A stretch of DNA of 64,000 nucleotides, from the NCBI GenBank assembly GCA_902619805.1, contig CACNGC010000006.1:44976-108975 (forward strand). Reading direction: 5' to 3'. How positions within the stretch are numbered: position 1 is the first letter of the stretch; every line of letters begins with the position of its first letter. The notes below the pieces were generated by a model. It searched no databases. It saw only the letters and a list, made by a program, of their open reading frames with translations, and was not told the DNA's origin. Origin of the DNA: an uncultured SAR116 cluster alpha proteobacterium (GTDB taxonomy: Bacteria; Pseudomonadota; Alphaproteobacteria; Puniceispirillales; Marisalimonadaceae). Made by a program: the position numbers and the translations under genes. Of the stretch, positions 14,928-24,182 are shown in pieces.

Positions 14928-16280
14928 ATGACTAATATGGAAAATCAAACCCAAAATAGCCCATTATCTTTCAAAGATGAACTTCATGCTAGGCCTTATA
15001 TAAAGCTAAGTAATAACTTAAGAGTTTTCCATTTTGCATATCTTATAAAAGAAAACGATGATAAAAAAAGCTGGGCCTATTTAGATAAATTTCTGAGTAA
15101 AATTAACTTTCAAAATTTACCCAAGGAAGCTTCAAAATATTGGGTAGCTGAGGGCAAAGATTTAATAATTAGATATGAATGCCACACAGAATTTATTTCT
15201 TTAACACTCATATACCCAAACAAAATTGAAAATAAGAATAAAAACAAACCTAAATTGTTTGATGAAAATTTTTTAAGACTTTTACCAACTGACTTTTTGA
15301 ACAATTTTCCTGGCGAACATATATTATCATCATGGATTGAAATGGTACCATCGAAATATATTTTCAAACCAATTGATATAGAAGAATATTTTTATCATGA
15401 CAACTTTGCTGGATCAAATGTTGCTGAAGATGGTGCTAATGTTTTTATGTCTTTCAAATCTGATAGGACAAATTTTCTTGGTTCTGGATTAAGAAGAGTA
15501 TTTATACAAAATAAAAATTTAAGAACAAGGAGAACTGGAAGACTTTTGCAAAGAATTGTTGAGCTTGAAACTTATCAGGTGCTGTCTTTATTAGGATTAC
15601 CTCAAGTAAGACAAGAAAGTTTAAATTTAAGCTATCTAGAAAAACAAATCACAAAAATTACAAAATCTGTATCAAGAACTGCTAAAAAAAATTTAGATAA
15701 AAAATCTATTAGATATCCTGATTATCAACAAGACTTAAATGAATTATCATATGTAGTGGCAAAGATAGAAGAAATAGATTCGTCGACAAACTACCGACTA
15801 TCAGCGACTGCTGCTTATTATAAGCTAGTTGAACAAAGAATAACAGATTTGCGAGAAGATCGTTTGCAGTCATTCCAAACAAACAATGAATTTTTAAGTA
15901 GAAGATTACAACCCGCAGTAAGAACAAGTGAAGCATTTTCAAGAAGATTAGAATCATTAGCTACAAGAGCTCAAAGAGCAGATAATTTAGTAAGAACTCA
16001 AATTGAAATGGGAGTTCAAATTCAGAATAAAGATTTATTAGAATCTATGGAACTAAGAGCTAGAGCACAACTCCGGTTGCAAGAGACAGTTGAGTCATTG
16101 TCTATCGTTGCAATAACATATTATATTGTGGGTCTATTAAGCACACTTGTTGATCCGATAAATTTTGATAAATTTTTAATTAGTAAAGCGGTTTTTTTAG
16201 CATTATGTGTTCCAATTATACTTGTTTTAATTTGGTTTATTGCAAAAATGGTTCGAAAAAAAATTAATAAAATTAAATAA
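14928..16280 (+). CDS. DUF3422 family membrane protein
   Basis: A 450-aa protein matching DUF3422: the N-terminal signature SFKDELHARPYIKLS, a long central coiled-coil/helical region (about residues 200-370, rich in Arg, Glu and Gln) and two C-terminal membrane helices (about 385-403 and 415-440). The family is widespread in Alphaproteobacteria and uncharacterised. A second ATG at 14937 is an equally possible start. It stands alone, with about 260 bp of AT-rich sequence upstream in which I see no gene or clear structure. Confidence 0.8.
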   Translation: MTNMENQTQNSPLSFKDELHARPYIKLSNNLRVFHFAYLIKENDDKKSWAYLDKFLSKINFQNLPKEASKYWVAEGKDLIIRYECHTEFISLTLIYPNKIENKNKNKPKLFDENFLRLLPTDFLNNFPGEHILSSWIEMVPSKYIFKPIDIEEYFYHDNFAGSNVAEDGANVFMSFKSDRTNFLGSGLRRVFIQNKNLRTRRTGRLLQRIVELETYQVLSLLGLPQVRQESLNLSYLEKQITKITKSVSRTAKKNLDKKSIRYPDYQQDLNELSYVVAKIEEIDSSTNYRLSATAAYYKLVEQRITDLREDRLQSFQTNNEFLSRRLQPAVRTSEAFSRRLESLATRAQRADNLVRTQIEMGVQIQNKDLLESMELRARAQLRLQETVESLSIVAITYYIVGLLSTLVDPINFDKFLISKAVFLALCVPIILVLIWFIAKMVRKKINKIK

Positions 16281-16319
16281 AATTATTAAACGCATATGTT
16301 AATGGGTGCATGAAGGGTC

Positions 16320-16774
16320 ATTGCCATTTATAAATTCAATTCGCAAAATCTAGAACATAAAACAATCAAATCGTGGTTTTTAGAATGGGAAAAATTTGTT
16401 CAAAAAAACAATACTCATCAGCACTACAATTTTTTGAAAATGATGTTGTAAGTTTTGGTACTTGGATGGATGTAGTCGAGGGTTTAGATCAACTTAAAAT
16501 TAATCAATGGGAAAATATTTGGCCAACTATTAGTGGATTTAAATTTCTAACAGAAACTCTTTTTATTCAATTATCACAAGATAAACTATTCGCGAATTCC
16601 ATATTGACATGGACATCTCTTGGTTATCATCAAGATGGAAAAACTTTTGAAAGATCAGGAAGAGCAACCGTAACTTTAAAAAGATTCAGTTTAAATTCTG
16701 AATGGAAAGGAATACACACACATTTTTCATTAAATAGGGGCGTTCCTCAACAATCTTTTGGAAATTTTAAATAA
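16320..16774 (+). pseudogene. SnoaL/NTF2-like protein, apparently frameshifted in an A7 run
   Basis: The longest open frame (16373-16774, 133 aa) carries the second part of an NTF2/SnoaL-like domain: SALQFFENDVVSFGTW, then GRATVTLKRF, ending SEWKGIHTHFSLNRGVPQ. The missing first helix appears in another frame at 16344-16408 (NLEHKTIKSWFLEWEKFVQK). The two frames join exactly if the run of seven A at 16402-16408 had eight. No ATG, GTG or TTG follows the upstream in-frame stop at 16311, so the true start is also unclear. This could be decay, a sequencing indel or slippage. If intact it would be a small cone-shaped ligand-binding or enzyme domain of unknown role. Confidence 0.5.
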
Positions 16775-16819
16775 AGTTGTTGTTTTTTATCTTTTAAAGA
16801 TACTAAATAAAAACTATTT

Positions 16820-16896
16820 CGGGCCATAGCGCAGCCTGGTAGCGCGTCCGTCTGGGGGGCGGAAGGTCGTGGGTTCAAATCCCGCTGGCCCGACCA
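16820..16896 (+). tRNA. tRNA-Pro (anticodon GGG)
   Basis: Acceptor CGGGCCA/TGGCCCG, anticodon stem TCCGT/GCGGA with loop CTGGGGG (anticodon GGG), T-loop TTCAAAT, discriminator A and encoded CCA. The C1-G72 pair is typical of bacterial tRNA-Pro. Confidence 0.95.
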
Positions 16897-16942
16897 AAAA
16901 AATAAATTAATAAATAAAGTTAAAATAAGAATATAAATAACT

Positions 16943-17506
16943 ATGAAAAAAACAATTTTTACAATTTTATTCTTTCTTTTATTAATTGTTGAAACAAATG
17001 CTAAAGAAAGTTTCATATCATTAGAAAAACTTAAAAATCATGATATAAATAAAGTTATTTTTTTAAGGCATGCCTTAGCTCCAGGTAATGGAGATCCACC
17101 AAATTTTAATGTTAATGATTGTTCTACTCAAAGAAATCTTGATAAGGCTGGAATAGTTCAAAGTAGAATGATTGGGCAATCTTTTAAAAACATAGGTATT
17201 AAATTTTCAAAAATTTACTCAAGTTTTTGGTGTAGGTGTAAAGACACAGCAATGAATATGGAAGTTGGTGAATTCAAAACACACATGGGTTTAAATTCCT
17301 TTTATGAAAAACATGCTGATAGAGAGACTACATTAAGAAAATTAAATAATTTAATTATGAGTTTTGATAAATTAGATGGACCATACTTGTTGGTTACTCA
17401 CTACGTTAATATTTTAGCTTTTACAGGTTTATCAACTTCAAGCGGAGGTATGATTGCATATGATCTTAATACAAAAGTATCGACTCATATTAAAACAAAT
17501 AACTAA
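16943..17506 (+). CDS. Exported histidine phosphatase family protein
   Basis: A 187-aa protein with a Sec signal peptide (cut after TNA near residue 20) and a branch of the histidine phosphatase (phosphoglycerate mutase-like) fold. The catalytic motif is FLRHALAPG (about 40-48, RH conserved, the usual Gly replaced by Ala). The second Arg region is SSFWCRCKDTA, and the later His is in VTHYVN. It is likely a periplasmic phosphatase of unknown substrate. It follows tRNA-Pro and converges on the next gene with a 4-bp overlap of stops. Confidence 0.75.
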   Translation: MKKTIFTILFFLLLIVETNAKESFISLEKLKNHDINKVIFLRHALAPGNGDPPNFNVNDCSTQRNLDKAGIVQSRMIGQSFKNIGIKFSKIYSSFWCRCKDTAMNMEVGEFKTHMGLNSFYEKHADRETTLRKLNNLIMSFDKLDGPYLLVTHYVNILAFTGLSTSSGGMIAYDLNTKVSTHIKTNN

Positions 17507-17982
17507 TTTTTTTTATTTTCGCTATCTTTTATTATTTCATACTCGCCATCGATCACCTCACTCGTTTGAGACTTAGTCTTGAACCTATTCATATTCTGTT
17601 GAGAATTTGTATTTACAAATTCATTAATATTATTTTTTTGAGGTTTTGTTTTATTTTTTGATTTAATTTTAAAATTAAGGATTTGTTTTGGAAAAATAAA
17701 AAGAAGACTAGGCAAAGTAAATAAAATTGCAAAAATTAAATGCCATTCTAAAACATTAATTATTCCAAAAAACACACCTATAGTTAAAAGTAAAAATGTA
17801 AATCGATAGAAAATACTAAATAAAATAATTGCACAGGCAAAAAAAGTTCCATACTGATAAGGTTCCATTAAGAATTGTATTCCTAAAAAACCAACAACTA
17901 CATAGAAACAAAATAAAAATATTATTATTCCAAGTGTAATTAATCCAAATTTTAGAAGATTTGTTTGTTTTAATATGTACAT
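17503..17982 (-). CDS. Membrane protein of unknown function
   Basis: A 159-aa protein with three to four hydrophobic helices in the first 100 residues (starting KFGLITLGIIIFLFCFYVVV) and a basic, Asn/Gln/Lys-rich cytoplasmic tail ending in charged residues. No family recognised. It lies 13 bp after the secreted gene upstream on the same strand, so the two are probably one operon. Confidence 0.5.
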   Translation of the reverse strand: MYILKQTNLLKFGLITLGIIIFLFCFYVVVGFLGIQFLMEPYQYGTFFACAIILFSIFYRFTFLLLTIGVFFGIINVLEWHLIFAILFTLPSLLFIFPKQILNFKIKSKNKTKPQKNNINEFVNTNSQQNMNRFKTKSQTSEVIDGEYEIIKDSENKKN

Positions 17983-17995
17983 AGGATTTTAATAC

Positions 17996-18481
17996 TTATT
18001 CTTTAAAAATTAACTTTCCGGTATATTTTTTTAAATAAAACACTTTTTTTCCAGCCCAAAAACATTTTTTTTTATCTGGTACAGCTTCTACATATTTAAG
18101 TCTATCTTTTAAATGAAAAACCTGTCCACAACCTAAAAAAGATAATATCAGTTTTCCTTTTTGAAAATTGACTTTGTCCTGTCTGCCTTTTCTTACTGTT
18201 ACAAATTTTAAATCACTTGGAAAACATTGGCCAAATTTATTTTTTTTACAATTAGGTTCTTGACTATCTATTACGGATATATGAGCGGCAATGTTTTTAT
18301 TAAATATAAACCCATCATTATCTAACATTTTACAATCATCAGTTGGTTTGGAGGTTTTGCCAGAAAACTCACATTCAAACCAAGTTCCTTTTAACTCTTC
18401 GATTGCATAAGATTTAAAACTTAAAAAAAAGAATAATAAAAAAGAGGAGATTATTATAACATTTACTTTGAATAAATTCAT
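17996..18481 (-). CDS. Secreted cysteine-containing protein of unknown function
   Basis: A 161-aa protein with a Sec signal peptide (hydrophobic residues about 7-20, cut after SYA). The mature part has seven cysteines (for example FECEF, DDCKM, PNCKK, QCFPSD, GCGQVF, KKCFW), suggesting disulphides in the periplasm. The opening IEELKGTWFECEF resembles small lipocalin-like secreted proteins but no family is certain. First gene of the likely two-gene operon with the membrane protein downstream. Confidence 0.5.
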   Translation of the reverse strand: MNLFKVNVIIISSFLLFFFLSFKSYAIEELKGTWFECEFSGKTSKPTDDCKMLDNDGFIFNKNIAAHISVIDSQEPNCKKNKFGQCFPSDLKFVTVRKGRQDKVNFQKGKLILSFLGCGQVFHLKDRLKYVEAVPDKKKCFWAGKKVFYLKKYTGKLIFKE

Positions 18482-18574
18482 AGATTTCTCTTTTTTGGTT
18501 TTACAAGTCTTATTTTATAATTAATTATAAATAAATACTAATATTTTTTCATTGGGATCTAGGGAGAGATAAAA

Positions 18575-19459
18575 ATGAAAATAGAAACAAGAGAAAAATT
18601 TCCAAATTTTGTAGGATTTGTCTCTGGAGTTGATTTGAAAAAAGAATTAAATGATGAAGTCGTTAAGATTATTGATGAGGCAATAAATAAATTGACGGTT
18701 TTAGTATTTAAAAATCAAAGTATCAATGATAACGAACAAGTGAGATTTACTAAATATTTCGGTGAGATAGAGGCATCAGGTAAAAAATCAAACATTACAA
18801 AAGCTAAAGATAGAAGATTGTCTGCTGATTTAGCAGATGTTTCTAACCTAGACAAAGATAACAAACCTTTTACAAAGAATGATCCACGAAGGATATTTAA
18901 TTTAGGAAATAGACTATGGCATACTGATAGTTCTTTCAAAAAAATTCCAGCAAAATACTCTCTGTTATCTGCAAGGAATATATCTAAAGAAGGAGGCAAT
19001 ACTGAATTTGCTGACATGAGAGACGCATATGATTGCCTTGATGATCATAGTAAATCAAAGATTGAAAATATGATTTGTGAGCATTCTTTGATTTATTCAC
19101 GACAAAGATTAGGTTTTGATATGACTAAAGAGTTATCTTCAGAGGAAATTAAAAATTTTACACCTGTTGAACAACCTCTTGTCAGAATGAATAATATGAC
19201 AAAAAGAAAAACAATCTTTCTTTCTTGTCATATTGGAAAGATTAGAGATTGGATAAGACCTGACTCGATGTGTTTCATCGACGATTTAATTGAATATGCT
19301 ACCCAAACACAATTTAAATATGTTCATAAATGGTCTCAAAATGACTTAATTATTTGGGATAACAGACAAACCATGCACAGGGCTAGAGCATTTGACGATT
19401 TAAAAGAGAACAGGGATATGAGAAGAACAACTGTTTTAGGTGAAGAACAACTTATTTAA
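18575..19459 (+). CDS. TauD/TfdA-family 2-oxoglutarate/Fe(II) dioxygenase
   Basis: A 294-aa non-haem iron dioxygenase. The facial triad is visible as H116-x-D118 in LWHTDSS and H268 in QTMHRAR; the 2-oxoglutarate-binding Arg is in DMRRTT (283-284). The N-terminal VLVFKNQSINDNEQVRFTKYFGE is typical of the TfdA-like branch. The ribosome site AGGGAGAG precedes the ATG. It lies next to metC on the opposite strand, suggesting but not proving an organosulfur or sulfonate substrate. Confidence 0.82.
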   Translation: MKIETREKFPNFVGFVSGVDLKKELNDEVVKIIDEAINKLTVLVFKNQSINDNEQVRFTKYFGEIEASGKKSNITKAKDRRLSADLADVSNLDKDNKPFTKNDPRRIFNLGNRLWHTDSSFKKIPAKYSLLSARNISKEGGNTEFADMRDAYDCLDDHSKSKIENMICEHSLIYSRQRLGFDMTKELSSEEIKNFTPVEQPLVRMNNMTKRKTIFLSCHIGKIRDWIRPDSMCFIDDLIEYATQTQFKYVHKWSQNDLIIWDNRQTMHRARAFDDLKENRDMRRTTVLGEEQLI

Positions 19460-19478
19460 TTATTAAGAGTTTACCTTT

Positions 19479-20648
19479 TTAAATTTTCTTTAATCCTACG
19501 TCTAAATCTCCGATTAGGTCTTCTGTATCTTCACTACCTGTATAAATTCTTAAATAGTTACCTGTTGGAACATAACTGGATTTTAAATTTCTATTTTCTG
19601 AAACATTCATTGTAGATAACAGACTAGAGTAACCTCCCCAAGAGGAACCAATTCCAAAAATTTTACAATTATCAGCTATTATATCAACAGCTTCTTCATA
19701 TACATTATTATGAAATTCAATAGCAAATAGCCCTGATGCACCTTTGAAGTCCCTCTTCCAGAGTTCATGGTCTGGGTGTTGTTCAAGAGCAGGATGAAAG
19801 ACCGTTTTTATTATTTCCTTAGTTTCCAAAAATTTAGCAATTTCTATACTATTTTGTGATGATTTATTTAACCTTAAAGGAAGAGTTCTTAGCCCTCTTA
19901 AAGACATATAAATATCGTCAGGACTTACGTAATTACCTGTATTTTTTGACCATCTTTGAAGTGCAATCAAATCCTCTTTGTTACCTAAAACAACACCCAT
20001 CATAATGTCAGAATGACCAGAGATGTATTTTGTAATTGCTTCTATTACAATATCTACTCCAAAATCGAATGGATTAAAATATATTGCAGTTGCCCACGTA
20101 TTATCTATCAACGATTTTAAATTATTTTTTTTACAAATTTTAACAACCCTTTTTATGTCAATTATTTCGAAAGTATAAGTTCCAGGACTTTCTATATATA
20201 TTGCTTTTGTATTGTTTTTTATTAATGTTTGTAGGTGATCGAGGTCACGTGAATTATAAAATTCAAATTCTATGTTTAGTCTAGGAAATTCTTCTTGAAC
20301 AAATCTTCTTGCTGAACCATAGACAGAATCAGGAATCAAAATGTGATCTTTTGCTTTTAAAACTGACATTAATCCAATTGTAATTGCCCCCATTCCTGAA
20401 GGAGCTAATACACATCCCTCAGCTTTATAAAGATCTGAAATTGCATTAATTAGGGAATCTGAAGTAGGGGTTCCATTTCTTCCATAAGTATATTTCCCTG
20501 ATCTATTTCTATAATTATCCATTTTAGGACTTAATATTGTGCTAGTCCTATATAAAGGTGGAGCTGGGATTCCGTGATTTTCAGTTGGGTTTTTACCTGA
20601 ATGTGAGGTAATAGTCTCTGTATTATAATTTTTAAGATTTTTTTTCAT
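19479..20648 (-). CDS. metC: Cystathionine beta-lyase-type PLP enzyme
   Basis: A 389-aa Cys/Met-metabolism PLP enzyme. Features are APPLYRTST near the N-terminus, TYGRNGTPT at 54-62 (the tetramer-contacting YGR), the ring-stacking segment DSVYGSARRF, LIDNTWAT around 180-187 and the PLP Lys207 in EAITKYISGH. The form with SVYGSARRF and NTWAT is typical of the alphaproteobacterial MetC branch, which converts cystathionine to homocysteine, pyruvate and ammonia. Nearby sulfur genes (sulfurtransferase, cysteine synthase) fit. Methionine gamma-lyase activity cannot be excluded. Confidence 0.82.
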   Translation of the reverse strand: MKKNLKNYNTETITSHSGKNPTENHGIPAPPLYRTSTILSPKMDNYRNRSGKYTYGRNGTPTSDSLINAISDLYKAEGCVLAPSGMGAITIGLMSVLKAKDHILIPDSVYGSARRFVQEEFPRLNIEFEFYNSRDLDHLQTLIKNNTKAIYIESPGTYTFEIIDIKRVVKICKKNNLKSLIDNTWATAIYFNPFDFGVDIVIEAITKYISGHSDIMMGVVLGNKEDLIALQRWSKNTGNYVSPDDIYMSLRGLRTLPLRLNKSSQNSIEIAKFLETKEIIKTVFHPALEQHPDHELWKRDFKGASGLFAIEFHNNVYEEAVDIIADNCKIFGIGSSWGGYSSLLSTMNVSENRNLKSSYVPTGNYLRIYTGSEDTEDLIGDLDVGLKKI

Positions 20649-20816
20649 TTATTATTTTCTTAACTAAATTATATATCTCTTAATATAAAAAAAACCTAAT
20701 CTTTGTGTTTTAAAGTAAAAATTTTTTTATTTTTATCTTGAAACTATACTAAATAAGAACGAAAGTACTACAAAATTCATGATTAACATGGAAAACAATA
20801 TAAGTGGAGAAATAAT

Positions 20817-21830
20817 ATGAAAACTAAAATGCTTTTAGCAGTTGTTACTGCTGGAGTGATGTTTGCTGGTTCCGTACTAGCAAGCACATTAGACGATGTA
20901 AGAGCAAGAGGAAAGTTAAACTGTATTATTAATACAGGCTTAGCTGGTTTTGCTGCACCAGACGATAAGGGTAATTGGACTGGATTTGACGTTGATTTTT
21001 GTAAAGCTGTTGCAGCTGCTACATTAGGTGACGCAAGTAAAGTAAACTATACAACAGCTACTGGAAAAACTCGTTTTACAAAACTAGCTGCTGGAGAAGG
21101 CGAGATTTTATCTAGAAATACAACTTGGACGTTTTCAAGAGATGTAGATTTATCCCAGACATTCATAGGTGTAAATTACTATGATGGTCAAGGATTTATG
21201 GTTCCAAAATCTTTAGGTGTAAAATCTGCTAAGGGATTAGACGGTGCTTCAGTATGTATTCAAACTGGTACTACTACAGAATTAAATCTTGCTGAATATT
21301 TTAAGGGTAACAACATAAAATATAACCCGGTACCAATTGAAACTAACGCAGAAGCTCAAGAACTTTATAAAGCAGGTAGATGTGATGTTTACACTACTGA
21401 TGCATCCGGACTATATGCTACAATGATGAGTTTCGATAATCCATCTGATCATATGGTTTTACCTGAGATTGTCTCAAAAGAGCCTTTGGGACCAGTTGTA
21501 AGACATGGTGATGATCAATGGGCTGACATAGTTTCATGGGTATTAAGAGCAATGATGGCAGCGGAAGAAAAAGGCATTACATCTAAAAATGTTAAGGAAC
21601 TAGCTGCTAAGGATAACAAAGACAAGGAAATAAATAGATTACTTGGTAAAGATCCTTTGCAAGGTTTATCAAAACTTGGATTATCTGCTGACTGGGCTGT
21701 TAACGTTATTAGTCAAGTTGGAAATTATCAGGAAAGTTTCGAAAAGCATCTTTTTCCTCTTACTATCAAAAGAGGTATGAATGCTCTTTATAGAGACGGT
21801 GGTTTACACTACATCCCACCAATTAAATAA
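20817..21830 (+). CDS. aapJ: General L-amino acid ABC transporter, substrate-binding protein
   Basis: A 337-aa periplasmic binding protein of the family 3 (polar amino acid) type. Signal peptide residues 1-22 (cut after VLA), then TLDDVRARGKLNC and GFAAPDDKGNWTGFDVDFCKAVAAA, the opening typical of AapJ/BztA. Length and the three following genes match the aapJQMP set. The ribosome site GTGGAG precedes the ATG. A strong hairpin with a T-run follows the gene, probably giving more binding protein than permease. Confidence 0.93.
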   Translation: MKTKMLLAVVTAGVMFAGSVLASTLDDVRARGKLNCIINTGLAGFAAPDDKGNWTGFDVDFCKAVAAATLGDASKVNYTTATGKTRFTKLAAGEGEILSRNTTWTFSRDVDLSQTFIGVNYYDGQGFMVPKSLGVKSAKGLDGASVCIQTGTTTELNLAEYFKGNNIKYNPVPIETNAEAQELYKAGRCDVYTTDASGLYATMMSFDNPSDHMVLPEIVSKEPLGPVVRHGDDQWADIVSWVLRAMMAAEEKGITSKNVKELAAKDNKDKEINRLLGKDPLQGLSKLGLSADWAVNVISQVGNYQESFEKHLFPLTIKRGMNALYRDGGLHYIPPIK

Positions 21831-21836
21831 AATAAT

Positions 21837-21877
21837 TTTCACTGCGTCTAGTTAATAGGCGCGGTGAAACTCTTTTT
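21837..21877 (+). terminator. Intercistronic hairpin between aapJ and aapQ
   Basis: A 12-bp stem (21837-21848 with 21858-21869, including two G-U wobbles), a 9-base loop and a T-rich tail at 21871-21877. It looks like a leaky intrinsic terminator or a 3'-end-stabilising hairpin after the binding-protein gene, a common arrangement in transporter operons. aapQ starts 24 bp downstream. Confidence 0.7.
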
Positions 21878-21900
21878 ATCCAAAAATTTAAGACTGTATC

Positions 21901-23064
21901 ATGACTTTTTTTTCTAATATGTGGCGAAATGAAAAAAGTAGGGAAATAATAGTCCAAATCATTGTTTTATTTTTTTTGGGATGGTTCATTTCTTGGTTAG
22001 TAATGAATGTGAATGCTAACTTTGAAGCTCTTGGAAAAGATATAAGTTTTGAATTTTTATTCATTCCAGCCGGATATGATATCAACCAATATCTTATAGA
22101 TTACGATAGTAGAGATAGTCATTTGAGGGCAGGAATCGTTGGTTTGTTAAACACAGGCCTTGTTGCTTTTTTTGGGATTATTTTAGCAACCGTGTTAGGT
22201 ATTGCTCTTGGAATTATAAGATTATCAAAAAATTGGTTAGCTAGTAAAATAGCCTATTGGTATGTTGAATTCACAAGAAATGTTCCAATTTTGCTACATA
22301 TACTTCTATGGCATGGTATTATAATTAATACACTTCCTCACCCAAGAAAAGCTATAAGTTTTGGTGACGTTACATTTTTATCAAACAGAGGATTTTATAT
22401 ACCAAAGCCACTCGCAGAGAGTGGTATTGAACTGGTCTACTTGTTTTTAGTAGTAGCAATTATATTTTCAATTTTGTTTTCTAAGTATTGCAAAAGAAAG
22501 CAAGATTTAACTGGCATTCAATATCCAGTATTTTGGATTAATTTTTCGGTAATTTTCTTTCTGCCGTTAATTGCTTTTTTTCTATCTGGGATGCCTGTTT
22601 CATTGGAAATTCCAGCTTTAAAAGGTTTTAATTTTAGAGGTGGTATGCATATGAGCCCTGAATTAGCAGCATTAACTTTTGCATTAGGAATTTATACTGC
22701 TGCTTTTATTGCTGAAATAGTTAGAGCAGGAATTTTAGCTATAGACAAGGGCCAAAGAGAGGCTGCTGAATCAATAGGCTTAAAGCCTTCGAAAGTAATG
22801 AATTTAGTTATATTACCACAAGCTAGAAGAGTTATAATTCCACCATTAACAAGTCAATATTTAAACTTAACAAAAAATTCATCCCTAGCCATTGCTATAG
22901 GTTATATGGATCTCGTTGCCACACTTGGTGGTATATCTCTTAATCAAACTGGAAGAGAAATGGAAACTATGCTTATTGTAATGCTAATTTATTTATCCGT
23001 TTCACTAAGTATATCTGCTCTAATGAACTGGTATAATAGCAAAGTAAAATTGGTAGGAAGATAA
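21901..23064 (+). CDS. aapQ: General L-amino acid ABC transporter, permease AapQ
   Basis: A 387-aa inner-membrane permease of the HisM/GlnP class with the long first subunit form. One helix near residue 15-40 is followed by a periplasmic loop. The core has helices and the EAA motif EAAESIGLKPSKVMNLVILPQA (segment from about 285), which docks onto AapP. It pairs with AapM as a heterodimer. Its start at 21901 directly follows the aapJ hairpin, and only one base separates it from aapM. Confidence 0.93.
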   Translation: MTFFSNMWRNEKSREIIVQIIVLFFLGWFISWLVMNVNANFEALGKDISFEFLFIPAGYDINQYLIDYDSRDSHLRAGIVGLLNTGLVAFFGIILATVLGIALGIIRLSKNWLASKIAYWYVEFTRNVPILLHILLWHGIIINTLPHPRKAISFGDVTFLSNRGFYIPKPLAESGIELVYLFLVVAIIFSILFSKYCKRKQDLTGIQYPVFWINFSVIFFLPLIAFFLSGMPVSLEIPALKGFNFRGGMHMSPELAALTFALGIYTAAFIAEIVRAGILAIDKGQREAAESIGLKPSKVMNLVILPQARRVIIPPLTSQYLNLTKNSSLAIAIGYMDLVATLGGISLNQTGREMETMLIVMLIYLSVSLSISALMNWYNSKVKLVGR

Positions 23065-23065
23065 G

Positions 23066-24175
23066 ATGAGTGAAAAGACTTATAAACCAGGCAACTATCC
23101 TGATCTTCCTCCTCCTCCTGGCACAGTTGGAGTATATGGATGGATCAGACAAAATTTATTTTCATCCATAAGTAACTCTCTACTTACAATTATATCAGTT
23201 GTACTTCTTTACTATTTAATTGATGGAATAATAGGCTGGTTTTTCTTGGACGCCGTTTTTGACGCTGACTCTAAAATTGCGTGTAGAAAAATAGATGATG
23301 GCGCTTGTTGGGCAGTTATAACAAGAAGGGTAGGTCAGTTTGTTTATGGGTTTTACCCTGAAGCTGAAAGGTGGAGGATTGACATAACATTTTTAACAAT
23401 GTTTGTAGCATTTGCACCTTTACTGTATCCCGATATACCAAAAAGAAAGTGGTTATTGTATTTCAGTGTATTTTATCCATTTTTTGCATTTGTGTTAATT
23501 ATGGGTGGTTATTTTGGTCTTCAGAAAATTGAATATAGTCTTTTTGGTGGCTTCATGCTCACAGTTATTTTAGGTGTTTGCGGTATTGTTTGTTCATTGC
23601 CTCTTGGAATTTTATTAGCATTGGGAAGACAATCGAATTTAACAGTAGTTAGAACATTAAGTGTTTGTTTTATTGAGTTTATGAGAGGTGTCCCTCTAAT
23701 AACACTACTTTTTGTTGCTTCTTCAATGCTAAATTATTTTCTTCCACCCGGAACTAATTTTAGTATTTTAGTAAGAGTTATAATTATGTTTACTTTTTTC
23801 TCTGCTGCTTACATAGCAGAAGTAATAAGAGGTGGTATTCAAGCTATTCCAAAGGGTCAGTATGAAGCTGCAGACGCTTTAGGGATGAATTATTGGCAAA
23901 AAACAAGATTTATAACTCTTCCTCAAGCACTAAAGATTTCAATACCGGGTATTGTAAACACCTTTATAGGTTTATATAAAGATACAACACTTGTTGTGGT
24001 AATAGGATTACTTGATCCATTGGGTATAGGTAGAGCTGCGTTGGCTGATACAAAATGGAACGGATTATCTACTGAAACTTATTTATTCGTAGCATTATTC
24101 TTTTTTGTTAGTTGTTTTGCTATGTCTCGTTATTCCCTATGGCTTGAAAACAAATTAAATACAGATCAAAAGTGA
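23066..24175 (+). CDS. aapM: General L-amino acid ABC transporter, permease AapM
   Basis: A 369-aa second permease subunit. Several membrane helices, a cysteine-containing periplasmic loop near residues 70-90 ([14 protein letters not shown]) and the cytoplasmic EAA loop [21 protein letters not shown]. The family motif [12 protein letters not shown] follows the helix at about 205. The operon order J-Q-M-P and tight spacing confirm the assignment. It forms the translocation pore with AapQ. Confidence 0.93.
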   Translation: MSEKTYKPGNYPDLPPPPGTVGVYGWIRQNLFSSISNSLLTIISVVLLYYLIDGIIGWFFLDAVFDADSKIACRKIDDGACWAVITRRVGQFVYGFYPEAERWRIDITFLTMFVAFAPLLYPDIPKRKWLLYFSVFYPFFAFVLIMGGYFGLQKIEYSLFGGFMLTVILGVCGIVCSLPLGILLALGRQSNLTVVRTLSVCFIEFMRGVPLITLLFVASSMLNYFLPPGTNFSILVRVIIMFTFFSAAYIAEVIRGGIQAIPKGQYEAADALGMNYWQKTRFITLPQALKISIPGIVNTFIGLYKDTTLVVVIGLLDPLGIGRAALADTKWNGLSTETYLFVALFFFVSCFAMSRYSLWLENKLNTDQK

Positions 24176-24182
24176 GAATAAT

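Noticed and set aside
16747..17016. Minus-strand open frame across tRNA-Pro
   Set aside because: Contains SGQRDLNPRPSAPQTD, a typical antisense-tRNA translation artefact; it also overlaps a real gene start.
20649..20816. Possible SAM-type riboswitch upstream of metC
   Set aside because: The leader is AT-rich and I could find no paired elements or pseudoknot-like core.
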